Assembly: GCA_033026295.1 (NCBI GenBank)
Contig: JAUPFM010000126.1
Span: 30,666 to 94,665, forward strand
Length of the DNA stretch: 64,000 nucleotides
Direction of reading: 5' to 3'
Source: Channa striata
Lineage: Eukaryota; Chordata; Actinopteri; Anabantiformes; Channidae
Shown: positions 1 through 10,028 of the stretch, in pieces
How positions within the stretch are numbered: position 1 is the stretch's first letter
Layout of the letters: each line of letters begins with the position of its first letter
Notes under the pieces: model-generated
The model's database searches: none
Told to the model about the DNA's origin: nothing
The model's input: the letters and a program-made list of their open reading frames with translations, nothing else
Made by a program: the position numbers and the translations under genes

Positions 1-1123
1 TACTGTCTTTTAAGGAAACATGCCACAAGCTTATTTTCAGTCTTTCCTGAGTGGATTTAAGCTAAATAAGAAGGCAGACACAGTTTTAGTTGAGTTTGGT
101 GCAGAAATTGTTCAATACAAGCTTTGCTTCAAAACAGCATTTTCTCGCTGAGAAAAGGCGATTGCGAGCATAAAAAGATGCTTGAATTACATGCATTTAC
201 TGCCTTTTAAGGAAACATCCCACAACCATATTTATTACTTCTGCTGAGTGGATTTAGGCTAAATAAGAAGGCAGACACAGTTTTAACTGAGTTTGGTGCA
301 GAAATTGTTAAATACAAGCTTGGCTTCAAAACAGCTTTTTCTCGCTGAGAAAAGGCGATTGCGAGCATAAAAGGATGCTTGAATTACATGCATTTACTGT
401 CTTTTAAGGAAACATCCCACAAGCTTGTTTATATGTTCTGCTGAGTGGATTTACGCTAAATAAGAAGGCAGACACAGTTTTATTTGAGTTTGGTGCAGAA
501 ATTGTTCAATACAAGCTTGGCTTCAAAACATCATTTTCTCGCTGAGAAAAGGCAATTGCGAGCATAAAAGGATGCTTGAATTACATGCATTTACTGTCTT
601 TTAAGGAAACATCCACAAGCTTGTTTATATGTTCTGCTGAGTGGATTTACGCTAAATAAGAAGGCAGACACAGTTTTATTTGAGTTTGGTGCAGAAATTG
701 TTCAATACAAGCTTGGCTTCAAAACAGCATTTTCTCGCTGAGAAAAGGCGATTGCGAGCATAAAAGCATGCTTGAATTACATGCATTTACTGTCTTTTAA
801 GGAAACATCCCACAACCATATTCATTAGTTCTGCTGAGTGGATTTAGGCTAAATAAGAAGGCAGACACAGTTTTATTTGAGTTTGGTGCAGAAATTGTTC
901 AATACAAGCTTTGCTTCAAAACAACATTTTCTCGCTGAGAAAAGGCGATTATGAGCATAAAAGGATGCTTGAATTACATGCATTTACTGTCTTTTAAGGA
1001 AACATCCCACAAGCTTGTTTATATGTTCTGCTGAGTGGATTTAGGCTAAATAAGAAGGCAGACACAGTTTTATTTGAGTTTGGTGCAGAAATTGTTAAAT
1101 ACAAGCTTGGCTTCAAAACAGCA

Positions 1124-1140
1124 TTTTCTCGCTGAGAAAA
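1124..1140. repeat. Conserved 17-bp dyad (hairpin) of the monomer
   Basis: The sequence ttttctc-gct-gagaaaa has perfectly complementary 7-bp arms around a 3-base loop. It is present in most of the roughly 308 monomers. Recurrent altered forms are tttttcgctgag (one C lost), ttttctctctgag, ttttcacgctgag, ttttgtctgag and ttttcgttgag. Short dyads able to form cruciforms have been proposed as a centromere feature where CENP-B boxes are absent (established idea). Any role here is inference. Confidence 0.85.
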
Positions 1141-1156
1141 GGCGATTGCGAGCATA
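1141..1156. other. Hypervariable junction of the monomer (reference copy)
   Basis: In this copy the junction reads ggcgatt-gcg-agcata. Across the array the segment between ggcgatt and agcata takes many forms: gcg, atg, acg, tg, g, c, ctg, aagt, gctgaa, gcaagt, acaga and others, and sometimes the tt itself is missing. The bases on both sides are almost constant. Examples: 4880, 10385, 20207, 30272, 34404, 34604, 35392, 37163, 56604. See the findings for the competing explanations. Confidence 0.9.
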
Positions 1157-2362
1157 AAAGGATGCTTGAATTACATGCATTTACTGTCTTTTAATGAAAC
1201 ATCCCACAAGCTTGTTGATATGTTCTGCTGAGTGGATTTAGGCTAAATAAGAAGGCAGACACAGTTTTATTTGAGTTTGGTGCAGAAATTGTTCAATACA
1301 AGCTTGGCTTCAAAACAGCATTTTCTCGCTGAGAAAAGGCGATTGCGAGCATAAAAGGATGCTTGAATTACATGCATTTACTGTCTTTTAAGGAAACATC
1401 CCACAAGCTTATTTTCAGTCTCTCCTGAGTCGATTTAGGCTAAATAAGAAGGCAGACACAGTTTTATTTGAGTTTGGTGCAGAAATTGTTCAATACAAGC
1501 TTGGCTTCAAAACAGCATTTTCTCGCTGAGAAAAGGCGATTAAAGCATAAAAGGATGCTTGAATTACATGCAATTACTGTCTTTTAAGGAAACATCCCAC
1601 AAGCTTGTTTATATGTTCTGCTGAGTGGATTTACGCTAAATAAGAAGGCAGACACAGTTTTATTTGAGTTTGGTGCAGAAATTGTTCAATACAAGCTTGG
1701 CTTCAAAACAGCATTTTCTCGCTGTGAAAAGGCCATTGCGAGCATAAAAGGATGCTTGAATTACATGCATTTACTGTCTTTTAAGGAAACATCCCACAAG
1801 CTTATTTTCAGTCTCTCCTGAGTGGATTTAGGCTAAATAAGAAGGCAGACACAGTTTTATTTGAGTTTGGTGCAGAAATTGTTCAATACAAGCTTGGCTT
1901 CAAAACAGCATTGTCTCGCTGAGAAAAGGCGATTGCGAGCATAAAAGGATGCTTGAATTACATGCATTTACTGTCTTTTAAGGAAACATGCCACAAGCTT
2001 ATTCATTAGTTCTGCTGAGTGGATTTAGGCTAAATAAGAAGGCAGACACAGTTTTATTTGAGTTTGGTGCAGAAATTGTTCAATACAAGCTTGGCTTCAA
2101 AACAGCATTGTCTCGCTGAGAAAAGGCGATTACGAGCATAAAAGGATGCTTGAATTACATGCATTTACTGTCTTTTAAGGAAACATGCCACAAGCTTATT
2201 TTCAGTTTTTCCTGAGTGGATTTAGGCTAAATAAGAAGGCAGACACAGTTTTATTTGAGTTTGGTGCAGAAATTGTTCAATACAAGCTTGGCTTCAAAAC
2301 AGCATTGTCTCGCTGAGAAAAGGCGATTGCGAGCATAAAAGGATGCTTGAATTACATGCATT

Positions 2363-3343
2363 TACTGTCTTTTAAGGAAACATGCCACAAGCTTATTTTC
2401 AGTCTCTCCTGAGTCGATTTAGGCTAAATAAGTAGGCAGACACAGTTTTAATTGAGTTTGGTGCAGAAATTGTTAAATCCACCTTGGCTTCAAAACAGCT
2501 TTTTCTCGCTGAGAAAAGGCGATTGCGAGCATAAAAGGATGCTTGAATTACATGCATTTACTGTCTTTTAAGGAAACATCCCACAAGCTTGTTTATATGT
2601 TCTGCTGAGTGGATTTACGCTAAATAAGAAGGCAGACACAGTTTTATTTGAGTTTGGTGCAGAAATTGTTCAATACAAGCTTGGCTTCAAAACATCATTT
2701 TCTCGCTGAGAAAAGGCAATTGCGAGCATAAAAGGATGCTTGAATTACATGCATTTACTGTCTTTTAAGGAAACATCCCACAAGCTTGTTTATATGTTCT
2801 GCTGAGTGGATTTACGCTAAATAAGAAGGCAGACACAGTTTTATTTGAGTTTGGTGCAGAAATTGTTCAATACAAGCTTGGCTTTAAAACAGCATTTTCT
2901 CGCTGAGAAAAGGCGATTACGAGCATAAAAGGATGCTTGAATTACATGCATTTACTGTCTTTTAAGGAAACATCCACAAGCTTGTTTATATGTTCTGCTG
3001 AGTGGATTTACGCTAAATAAGAAGGCAGACACAGTTTTATTTGAGTTTGGTGCAGAAATTGTTCAATACAAGCTTGGCTTCAAAACAGCATTTTCTCGCT
3101 GAGAAAAGGCGATTTGAGCATAAAAGGATGCTTGAATTACATGCATTTACTGTCTTTTAAGGAAACATGCCACAAGCTTATTTTCAGTCTTTCCTGAGTG
3201 GATTTAAGCTAAATAAGAAGGCAGACACAGTTTTATTTGAGTTTGGTGCAGAAATTGTTCAATACAAGCTTGGCTTCAAAACAGCATTTTTCGCTGAGAA
3301 AAGGCGATTATGAGCATAAAAGGATGCTTGAATTACATGCATT
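2363..3343. repeat. Five linking monomers between HOR copies 1 and 2
   Basis: Ordinary monomers completing the first 17-monomer period (1 to 3343). The first has the markers gagtcgattt, aataagtagg, aattgag and aaatccacc, a combination that recurs near 6350-6420. The next three are of the gcttgtttatatg / acgct type, and the last is of the gtctttcc / ggatttaag type. Confidence 0.8.
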
Positions 3344-5705
3344 TACTGTCTTTTAAGGAAACATGCCACAAGCTTATTTTCAGTCTTTCCTGAGTGGATT
3401 TAAGCTAAATAAGAAGGCAGACACAGTTTTAGTTGAGTTTGGTGCAGAAATTGTTCAATACAAGCTTGGCTTCAAAACAGCATTTTCTCGCTGAGAAAAG
3501 GCGATTGCGAGCATAAAAAGATGCTTGAATTACATGCATTTACTGCCTTTTAAGGAAACATCCCACAACCATATTTATTACTTCTGCTGAGTGGATTTAG
3601 GCTAAATAAGAAGGCAGACACAGTTTTAACTGAGTTTGGTGCAGAAATTGTTAAATACAAGCTTGGCTTCAAAACAGCTTTTTCTCGCTGAGAAAAGGCG
3701 ATTATGAGCATAAAAGGATGCTTGAATTACATGCATTTACTGTCTTTTAAGGAAACATCCCACAAGCTTGTTTATATGTTCTGCTGAGTGGATTTACGCT
3801 AAATAAGAAGGCAGACACAGTTTTATTTGAGTTTGGTGCAGAAATTGTTCAATACAAGCTTGGCTTCAAAACATCATTTTCTCGCTGAGAAAAGGCAATT
3901 GCGAGCATAAAAGGATGCTTGAATTACATGCATTTACTGTCTTTTAAGGAAACATCCCACAAGCTTGTTTATATGTTCTGCTGAGTGGATTTACGCTAAA
4001 TAAGAAGGCAGACACAGTTTTATTTGAGTTTGGTGCAGAAATTGTTCAATACAAGCTTGGCTTTAAAACAGCATTTTTCGCTGAGAAAAGGCGATTATGA
4101 GCATAAAAGCATGCTTGAATTACATGCATTTACTGTCTTTTAAGGAAACATCCCACAACCATATTCATTAGTTCTGCTGAGTGGATTTAGGCTAAATAAG
4201 AAGGCAGACACAGTTTTATTTGAGTTTGGTGCAGAAATTGTTCAATACAAGCTTTGCTTCAAAACAACATTTTCTCGCTGAGAAAAGGCGATTATGAGCA
4301 TAAAAGGATGCTTGAATTACATGCATTTACTGTCTTTTAAGGAAACATCCCACAAGCTTGTTTATATGTTCTGCTGAGTGGATTTAGGCTAAATAAGAAG
4401 GCAGACACAGTTTTATTTGAGTTTGGTGCAGAAATTGTTAAATACAAGCTTGGCTTCAAAACAGCATTTTTCGCTGAGAAAAGGCGATTATGAGCATAAA
4501 AGGATGCTTGAATTACATGCATTTACTGTCTTTTAATGAAACATCCCACAAGCTTGTTGATATGTTCTGCTGAGTGGATTTAGGCTAAATAAGAAGGCAG
4601 AAACAGTTTTATTTGAGTTTGGTGCAGAAATTGTTCAATACAAGCTTGGCTTAAAACAGCATTTTCTCGCTGAGAAAAGGCGATTGCGAGCATAAAAGGA
4701 TGCTTGAATTACATGCATTTACTGTCTTTTAAGGAAACATCCCACAAGCTTATTTTCAGTCTCTCCTGAGTCGATTTAGGCTAAATAAGAAGGCAGACAC
4801 AGTTTTATTTGAGTTTGGTGCAGAAATTGTTCAATACAAGCTTGGCTTCAAAACAGCATTTTCTCGCTGAGAAAAGGCGATTAAGTAGCATAAAAGGATG
4901 CTTGAATTACATGCAATTACTGTCTTTTAAGGAAACATCCCACAAGCTTGTTTATATGTTCTGCTGAGTGGATTTACGCTAAATAAGAAGGCAGACACAG
5001 TTTTATTTGAGTTTGGTGCAGAAATTGTTCAATACAAGCTTGGCTTCAAAACAGCATTTTCTCGCTGTGAAAAGGCCATTTGCGAGCATAAAGGATGCTT
5101 GAATTACATGCATTTACTGTCTTTGAAAGAAAACATCCCACAAGCTTATTTTCAGTCTCTCCTGAGTGGATTTAGGCTAAATAAGAAGGCAGACACAGTT
5201 TTATTTGAGTTTGGTGCAGAAATTGTTCAATACAAGCTTGGCTTCAAAACAGCATTGTCTCGCTGAGAAAAGGCGATTGCGAGCATAAAAGGATGCTTGA
5301 ATTACATGCATTTACTGTCTTTTAAGGAAACATCCCACAAGCTTATTCATTAGTTCTGCTGAGTGGATTTAGGCTAAATAAGAAGGCAGACACAGTTTTA
5401 TTTGAGTTTGGTGCAGAAATTGTTCAATACAAGCCTGGCTTCAAAACAGCATTGTCTCGCTGAGAAAAGGCGATTGCGAGCATAAAGGATGCTTGAATTA
5501 CATGCATTTACTGTCTTTTAAGGAAACATGCCACAAGCTTATTTTCAGTTTTTCCTGAGTGGATTTAGGCTAAATAAGAAGGCAGACACAGTTTTATTTG
5601 AGTTTGGTGCAGAAATTGTTCAATACAAGCTTGGCTTCAAAACAGCATTGTCTCGCTGAGAAAAGGCGATTGCGAGCATAAAAGGATGCTTGAATTACAT
5701 GCATT
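3344..5705. repeat. Higher-order repeat block, 12 monomers, copy 2
   Basis: Repeats the 12-monomer marker order of 1-2362 with an offset of about 3343 bp (17 monomers). Rare markers agree: agttgag at 81 and 3424, and the taatgaaac/gttgatatg monomer at 1182 and 4524. The copies differ mainly at the variable junction and at the ttttctcg and ggcttc sites, for example tttttcgctg in copy 2 near 4075 against ttttctcgctg in copy 1. This indicates recent duplication. Confidence 0.85.
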
Positions 5706-8454
5706 TACTGTCTTTTAAGGAAACATGCCACAAGCTTATTTTCAGTCTTTCCTGAGTGGATTTAGGCTAAATAAGAAGGCAGACACAGTTTTATTTGAGT
5801 TTGGTGCAGAAATTGTTCAATACAAGCTTGGCTTCAAAACAGCATTTTCTCGCTGAGAAAAGGCGATTAATGAGCATAAAAGGATGCTTGAATTACATGC
5901 ATTTACTGTCTTTTAAGGAAACATCCCACAACCCTATTCATTAGTTCTGCTGAGTGGATTTAGGCTAAATAAGAAGGCAGACACAGTTTTATTTGAGTTT
6001 GGTGCAGAAATTGTTCAATACAAGCTTGGCTTCAAAACAGCATTTTCTCGCTGAGAAAAGGCGATTAGTGAGCATAAAAGGATGCTTGAATTACATGCAT
6101 TTACTGTCTTTTAAGGAAACATCCCACAACCATATTCATTAGTTCTGCTGAGTGGATTTAGGCTAAATAAGAAGGCAGAAACAGTTTTATTTGAGTTTGG
6201 TGCAGAAATTGTTCAATACAAGCTTGGCTTCAAAACAGCATTTTCTCGCTGAGAAAAGCCGATTGCGAGCATAAAAGGATGCTTGAATTACATGCATTTA
6301 CTGTCTTTTAAGGAAACATCCCACAAGCTTATTTTCAGTCTCTCCTGAGTCGATTTAGGCTAAATAAGTAGGCAGACACAGTTTTAATTGAGTTTGGTGC
6401 AGAAATTGTTAAATCCACCTTGGCTTCAAAACAGCTTTTTCTCGCTGAGAAAAGGCGATTGCGAGCATAAAAGGATGCTTGAATTACATGCATTTACTGT
6501 CTTTTAATGAAACATCCCACAAGCTTGTTTATATGTTCTGCTGAGTGGATTTACGCTAAATAAGAAGGCAGACACAGTTTTATTTGAGTTTGGTGCAGAA
6601 ATTGTTCAATACAAGCTTGGCTTAAAACAGCATTTTCTCGCTGAGAAAAGGCGATTTGAGCATAAAAGGATGATTGAATTACATGCATTTACTGTCTTTT
6701 AAGGAAACATCCCACAAGCTTGTTTATATGTTCTGCTGAGTGGATTTAGGCTAAATAAGAAGGCAGACACAGTTTTATTTGAGTTTGGTGCAGAAATTGT
6801 TAAATACAAGCTTGGCTTCAAAACAGCATTTTCTCGCTGAGAAAAGGCGATTGCGAGCATAAAAGGATGCTTGAATTACATGCATTTACTGTCTTTTAAT
6901 GAAACATCCACAAGCTTGTTTATATGTTCTGCTGAGTGGATTTAGGCTAAATAAGAAGGCAGACACAGTTTTATTTGAGTTTGGTGCAGAAATTGTTCAA
7001 TACAAGCTTGGCTTCAAAACAGCATTTTCGCTGAGAAAAGGCGATTTGAGCATAAAAGGATGCTTGAATTACATGCATTTACTGTCTTTTAAGGAAACAT
7101 CCCACAAGCTTATTTTCAGTCTCTCCTGAGTCGATTTAGGCTAAATAAGAAGGCAGACACAGTTTTATTTGAGTTTGGTGCAGAAATTGTTCAATACAAG
7201 CTTGGCTTCAAAACAGCATTTTCTCGCTGAGAAAAGGCGATTCTGAGCATAAAAGGATGCTTGAATTACATGCATTTACTGTCTTTTAAGGAAACATCCC
7301 ACAAGCTTGTTTATATGTTCTGCTGAGTGGATTTACGCTAAATAAGAAGGCAGACACAGTTTTATTTGAGTTTGGTGCAGAAATTGTTCAATACAAGCTT
7401 GGCTTCAAAACAGCATTTTCTCGCTGTGAAAAGGCGATTGCGAGCATAAAAGGATGCTTGAATTACATGCATTTACTGTCTTTTAAGGAAACATCCACAA
7501 GCTTATTTTCAGTCTCTCCTGAGTGGATTTAGGCTAAATAAGGAGGCAGACACAGTTTTATTTGAGTTTGGTGCAGAAATTGTTCAATACAAGCTTGGCT
7601 TCAAAACAGCATTGTCTCGCTGAGAAAAAGGCGATTGCGAGCATAAAAGGATTCTTGAATTACATGCATTTACTGTCTTTTAAGGAAACATCCCACAAGC
7701 TTATTCATTAGTTCTGCTGAGTGGATTTAGGCTAAATAAGAAGGCAGACACAGTTTTATTTGAGTTTGGTGCAGAAATTGTTCAATACAAGCTTGGCTTC
7801 AAAACAGCATTGTCTCGCTGAGAAAAGGCGTTGCGAGCATAAAAGATGCTTGAATTACATGCATTTACTGTCTTTTAAGGAAACATCCCACAAGCTTGTT
7901 TATATGTTCTGCTGAGTGGATTTACGCTAAATAAGAAGGCAGACACAGTTTTATTTGAGTTTGGTGCAGAAATTGTTCAATACAAGCTTGGCTTCAAAAC
8001 ATCATTTTCTCGCTGAGAAAAGGCAATTGCGAGCATAAAAGGATGCTTGAATTACATGCATTTACTGTCTTTTAAGGAAACATCCCACAAGCTTGTTTAT
8101 ATGTTCTGCTGAGTGGATTTACGCTAAATAAGAAGGCAGACACAGTTTTATTTGAGTTTGGTGCAGAAATTGTTCAATACAAGCTTGGCTTCAAAACAGC
8201 ATTTTTCGCTGAGAAAAGGCGATTATGAGCATAAAAGGATGCTTGAATTACATGCATTTACTGTCTTTTAAGGAAACATCCCACAAGCTTGTTTATATGT
8301 TCTGCTGAGTGGATTTACGCTAAATAAGAAGGCAGACACAGTTTTATTTGAGTTTGGTGCAGAAATTGTTCAATACAAGCTTGGCTTCAAAACAGCATTT
8401 TCTCGCTGAGAAAAGGCGATTTGAGCATAAAAGGATGCTTGAATTACATGCATT
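5706..8454. repeat. Rearranged monomers between HOR copies 2 and 3
   Basis: About 14 monomers using the same markers in a different order: ccctattcattag at 5935, cagaaacag at 6178, aataagtagg with aaatccacc near 6365-6420, two taatgaaac monomers at 6504 and 6896, and a gtgaaaaggcg monomer near 7424. The regular HOR order is lost, which fits unequal crossover or gene conversion. No gene is present; the short open frame at 6899-7129 spans just over one monomer and exists because of indels. Confidence 0.8.
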
Positions 8455-10028
8455 TACTGTCTTTTAAGGAAACATCCCACAAGCTTGTTTATATGTTCTG
8501 CTGAGTGGATTTACGCTAAATAAGAAGGCAGACACAGTTTTATTTGAGTTTGGTGCAGAAATTGTTCAATACAAGCTTGGCTTCAAAACATCATTTTCTC
8601 GCTGAGAAAAGGCAATTTGAGCATAAAGGATGCTTGAATTACATGCATTTACTGTCTTTTAAGGAAACATCCCACAAGCTTGTTTATATGTTCTGCTGAG
8701 TGGATTTACGCTAAATAAGAAGGCAGACACAGTTTTATTTGAGTTTGGTGCAGAAATTGTTCAATACAAGCTTGGCTTCAAAACAGCATTTTCTCGCTGA
8801 GAAAAGGCGATTGCGAGCATAAAAGCATGCTTGAATTACATGCATTTACTGTCTTTTAAGGAAACATCCACAACCATATTCATTAGTTCTGCTGAGTGGA
8901 TTTAGGCTAAATAAGAAGGCAGACACAGTTTTATTTGAGTTTGGTGCAGAAATTGTTCAATACAAGCTTTGCTTCAAAACAACATTTTCTCGCTGAGAAA
9001 AGGCGATTGCGAGCATAAAAGGATGCTTGAATTACATGCATTTACTGTCTTTTAAGGAAACATCCCACAAGCTTGTTTATATGTTCTGCTGAGTGGATTT
9101 AGGCTAAATAAGAAGGCAGACACAGTTTTATTTGAGTTTGGTGCAGAAATTGTTAAATACAAGCTTGGCTTTAAAACAGCATTTTCTCGCTGAGAAAAGG
9201 CGATTACGAGCATAAAAGGATGCTTGAATTACATGCATTTACTGTCTTTTAATGAAACATCCCACAAGCTTGTTGATATGTTCTGCTGAGTGGATTTAGG
9301 CTAAATAAGAAGGCAGACACAGTTTTATTTGAGTTTGGTGCAGAAATTGTTCAATACAAGCTTGGCTTCAAAACAGCATTTTCTCGCTGAGAAAAGGCGA
9401 TTGCGAGCATAAAAGGATGCTTGAATTACATGCATTTACTGTCTTTTAAGGAAACATCCCACAAGCTTATTTTCAGTCTCTCCTGAGTGGATTTAGGCTA
9501 AATAAGAAGGCAGACACAGTTTTATTTGAGTTTGGTGCAGAAATTGTTCAATACAAGCTTGGCTTCAAAACAGCATTGTCTCGCTGAGAAAAGGCGATTG
9601 CGAGCATAAAAGGATGCTTGAATTACATGCAATTACTGTCTTTTAAGGAAACATCCCACAAGCTTGTTTATATGTTCTGCTGAGTGGATTTACGCTAAAT
9701 AAGAAGGCAGACACAGTTTTATTTGAGTTTGGTGCAGAAATTGTTCAATACAAGCTTGGCTTCAAAACAGCATTTTCTCGCTGTGAAAAGGCCATTGCGA
9801 GCATAAAAGGATGCTTGAATTACATGCATTTACTGTCTTTTAAGGAAACATCCCACAAGCTTATTTTCAGTCTCTCCTGAGTGGATTTAGGCTAAATAAG
9901 AAGGCAGACACAGTTTTATTTGAGTTTGGTGCAGAAATTGTTCAATACAAGCTTGGCTTCAAAACAGCATTGTCTCGCTGAGAAAAGGCGATTTGCGAGC
10001 ATAAAAGGATGCTTGAATTACATGCATT
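8455..10028. repeat. Higher-order repeat block, partial copy 3 (8 monomers)
   Basis: Follows copy 1 from its third to tenth monomer (395-1968) and has the same length, 1574 bp. Shared markers in order: acatcatttt, aaaagcatgc, ccatattcatt with aaaacaacat, ttaaat, taatgaaac with gttgatatg (9240), and gcaattactg with gtgaaaaggcc. One monomer, near 9436, differs: it has gagtggattt and cattgtctcg where copy 1 has gagtcgattt and cattttctcg, so it looks like a conversion patch. Confidence 0.78.

Larger units (their letters stand above)
985..1181. repeat. Representative 197-bp satellite monomer
   Basis: A near-typical copy used as reference. In order: tactgtcttttaaggaaac; a variable box (here gcttgtttatatgttctgct); the stretch gagtggattta-N-gctaaataag; a conserved stretch through gcagacacag and tttggtgcagaaattgtt; acaagcttggcttcaaaac; a 17-bp dyad; ggcgatt, the variable junction and agcataaaagg; and atgcttgaattacatgcatt leading into the next copy. 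AAGCTT occurs at 1011 and 1103, 92 bp apart, so a HindIII digest should give about 92, 105 and 197 bp bands. CpG is nearly restricted to the dyad and the junction. Confidence 0.95.
1..2362. repeat. Higher-order repeat block, 12 monomers, copy 1
   Basis: Twelve monomers carry diagnostic variants in a fixed order: agttgag; ccatatttattac with aactgag; acatcatttt; acgct with aaaagcatgc; ccatattcatt with aaaacaacat; ttaaat; taatgaaac with gttgatatg; gagtcgattt; gcaattactg with gtgaaaaggcc; gtctctcc with cattgtctcg; gcttattcattag; and cagtttttcc. The same order occurs at 3344-5705 in a segment of equal length (2362 bp), which identifies an HOR made by segmental duplication within the array. Confidence 0.85.

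Noticed and set aside
4337..4522. Minus-strand 61-codon open frame (and its relatives at 28553, 46046, 55863, 61688)
   Set aside because: Each is the antisense reading of one satellite monomer that happens to avoid stops because of an indel. The unit length is not a multiple of three, and neighbouring copies have stops.
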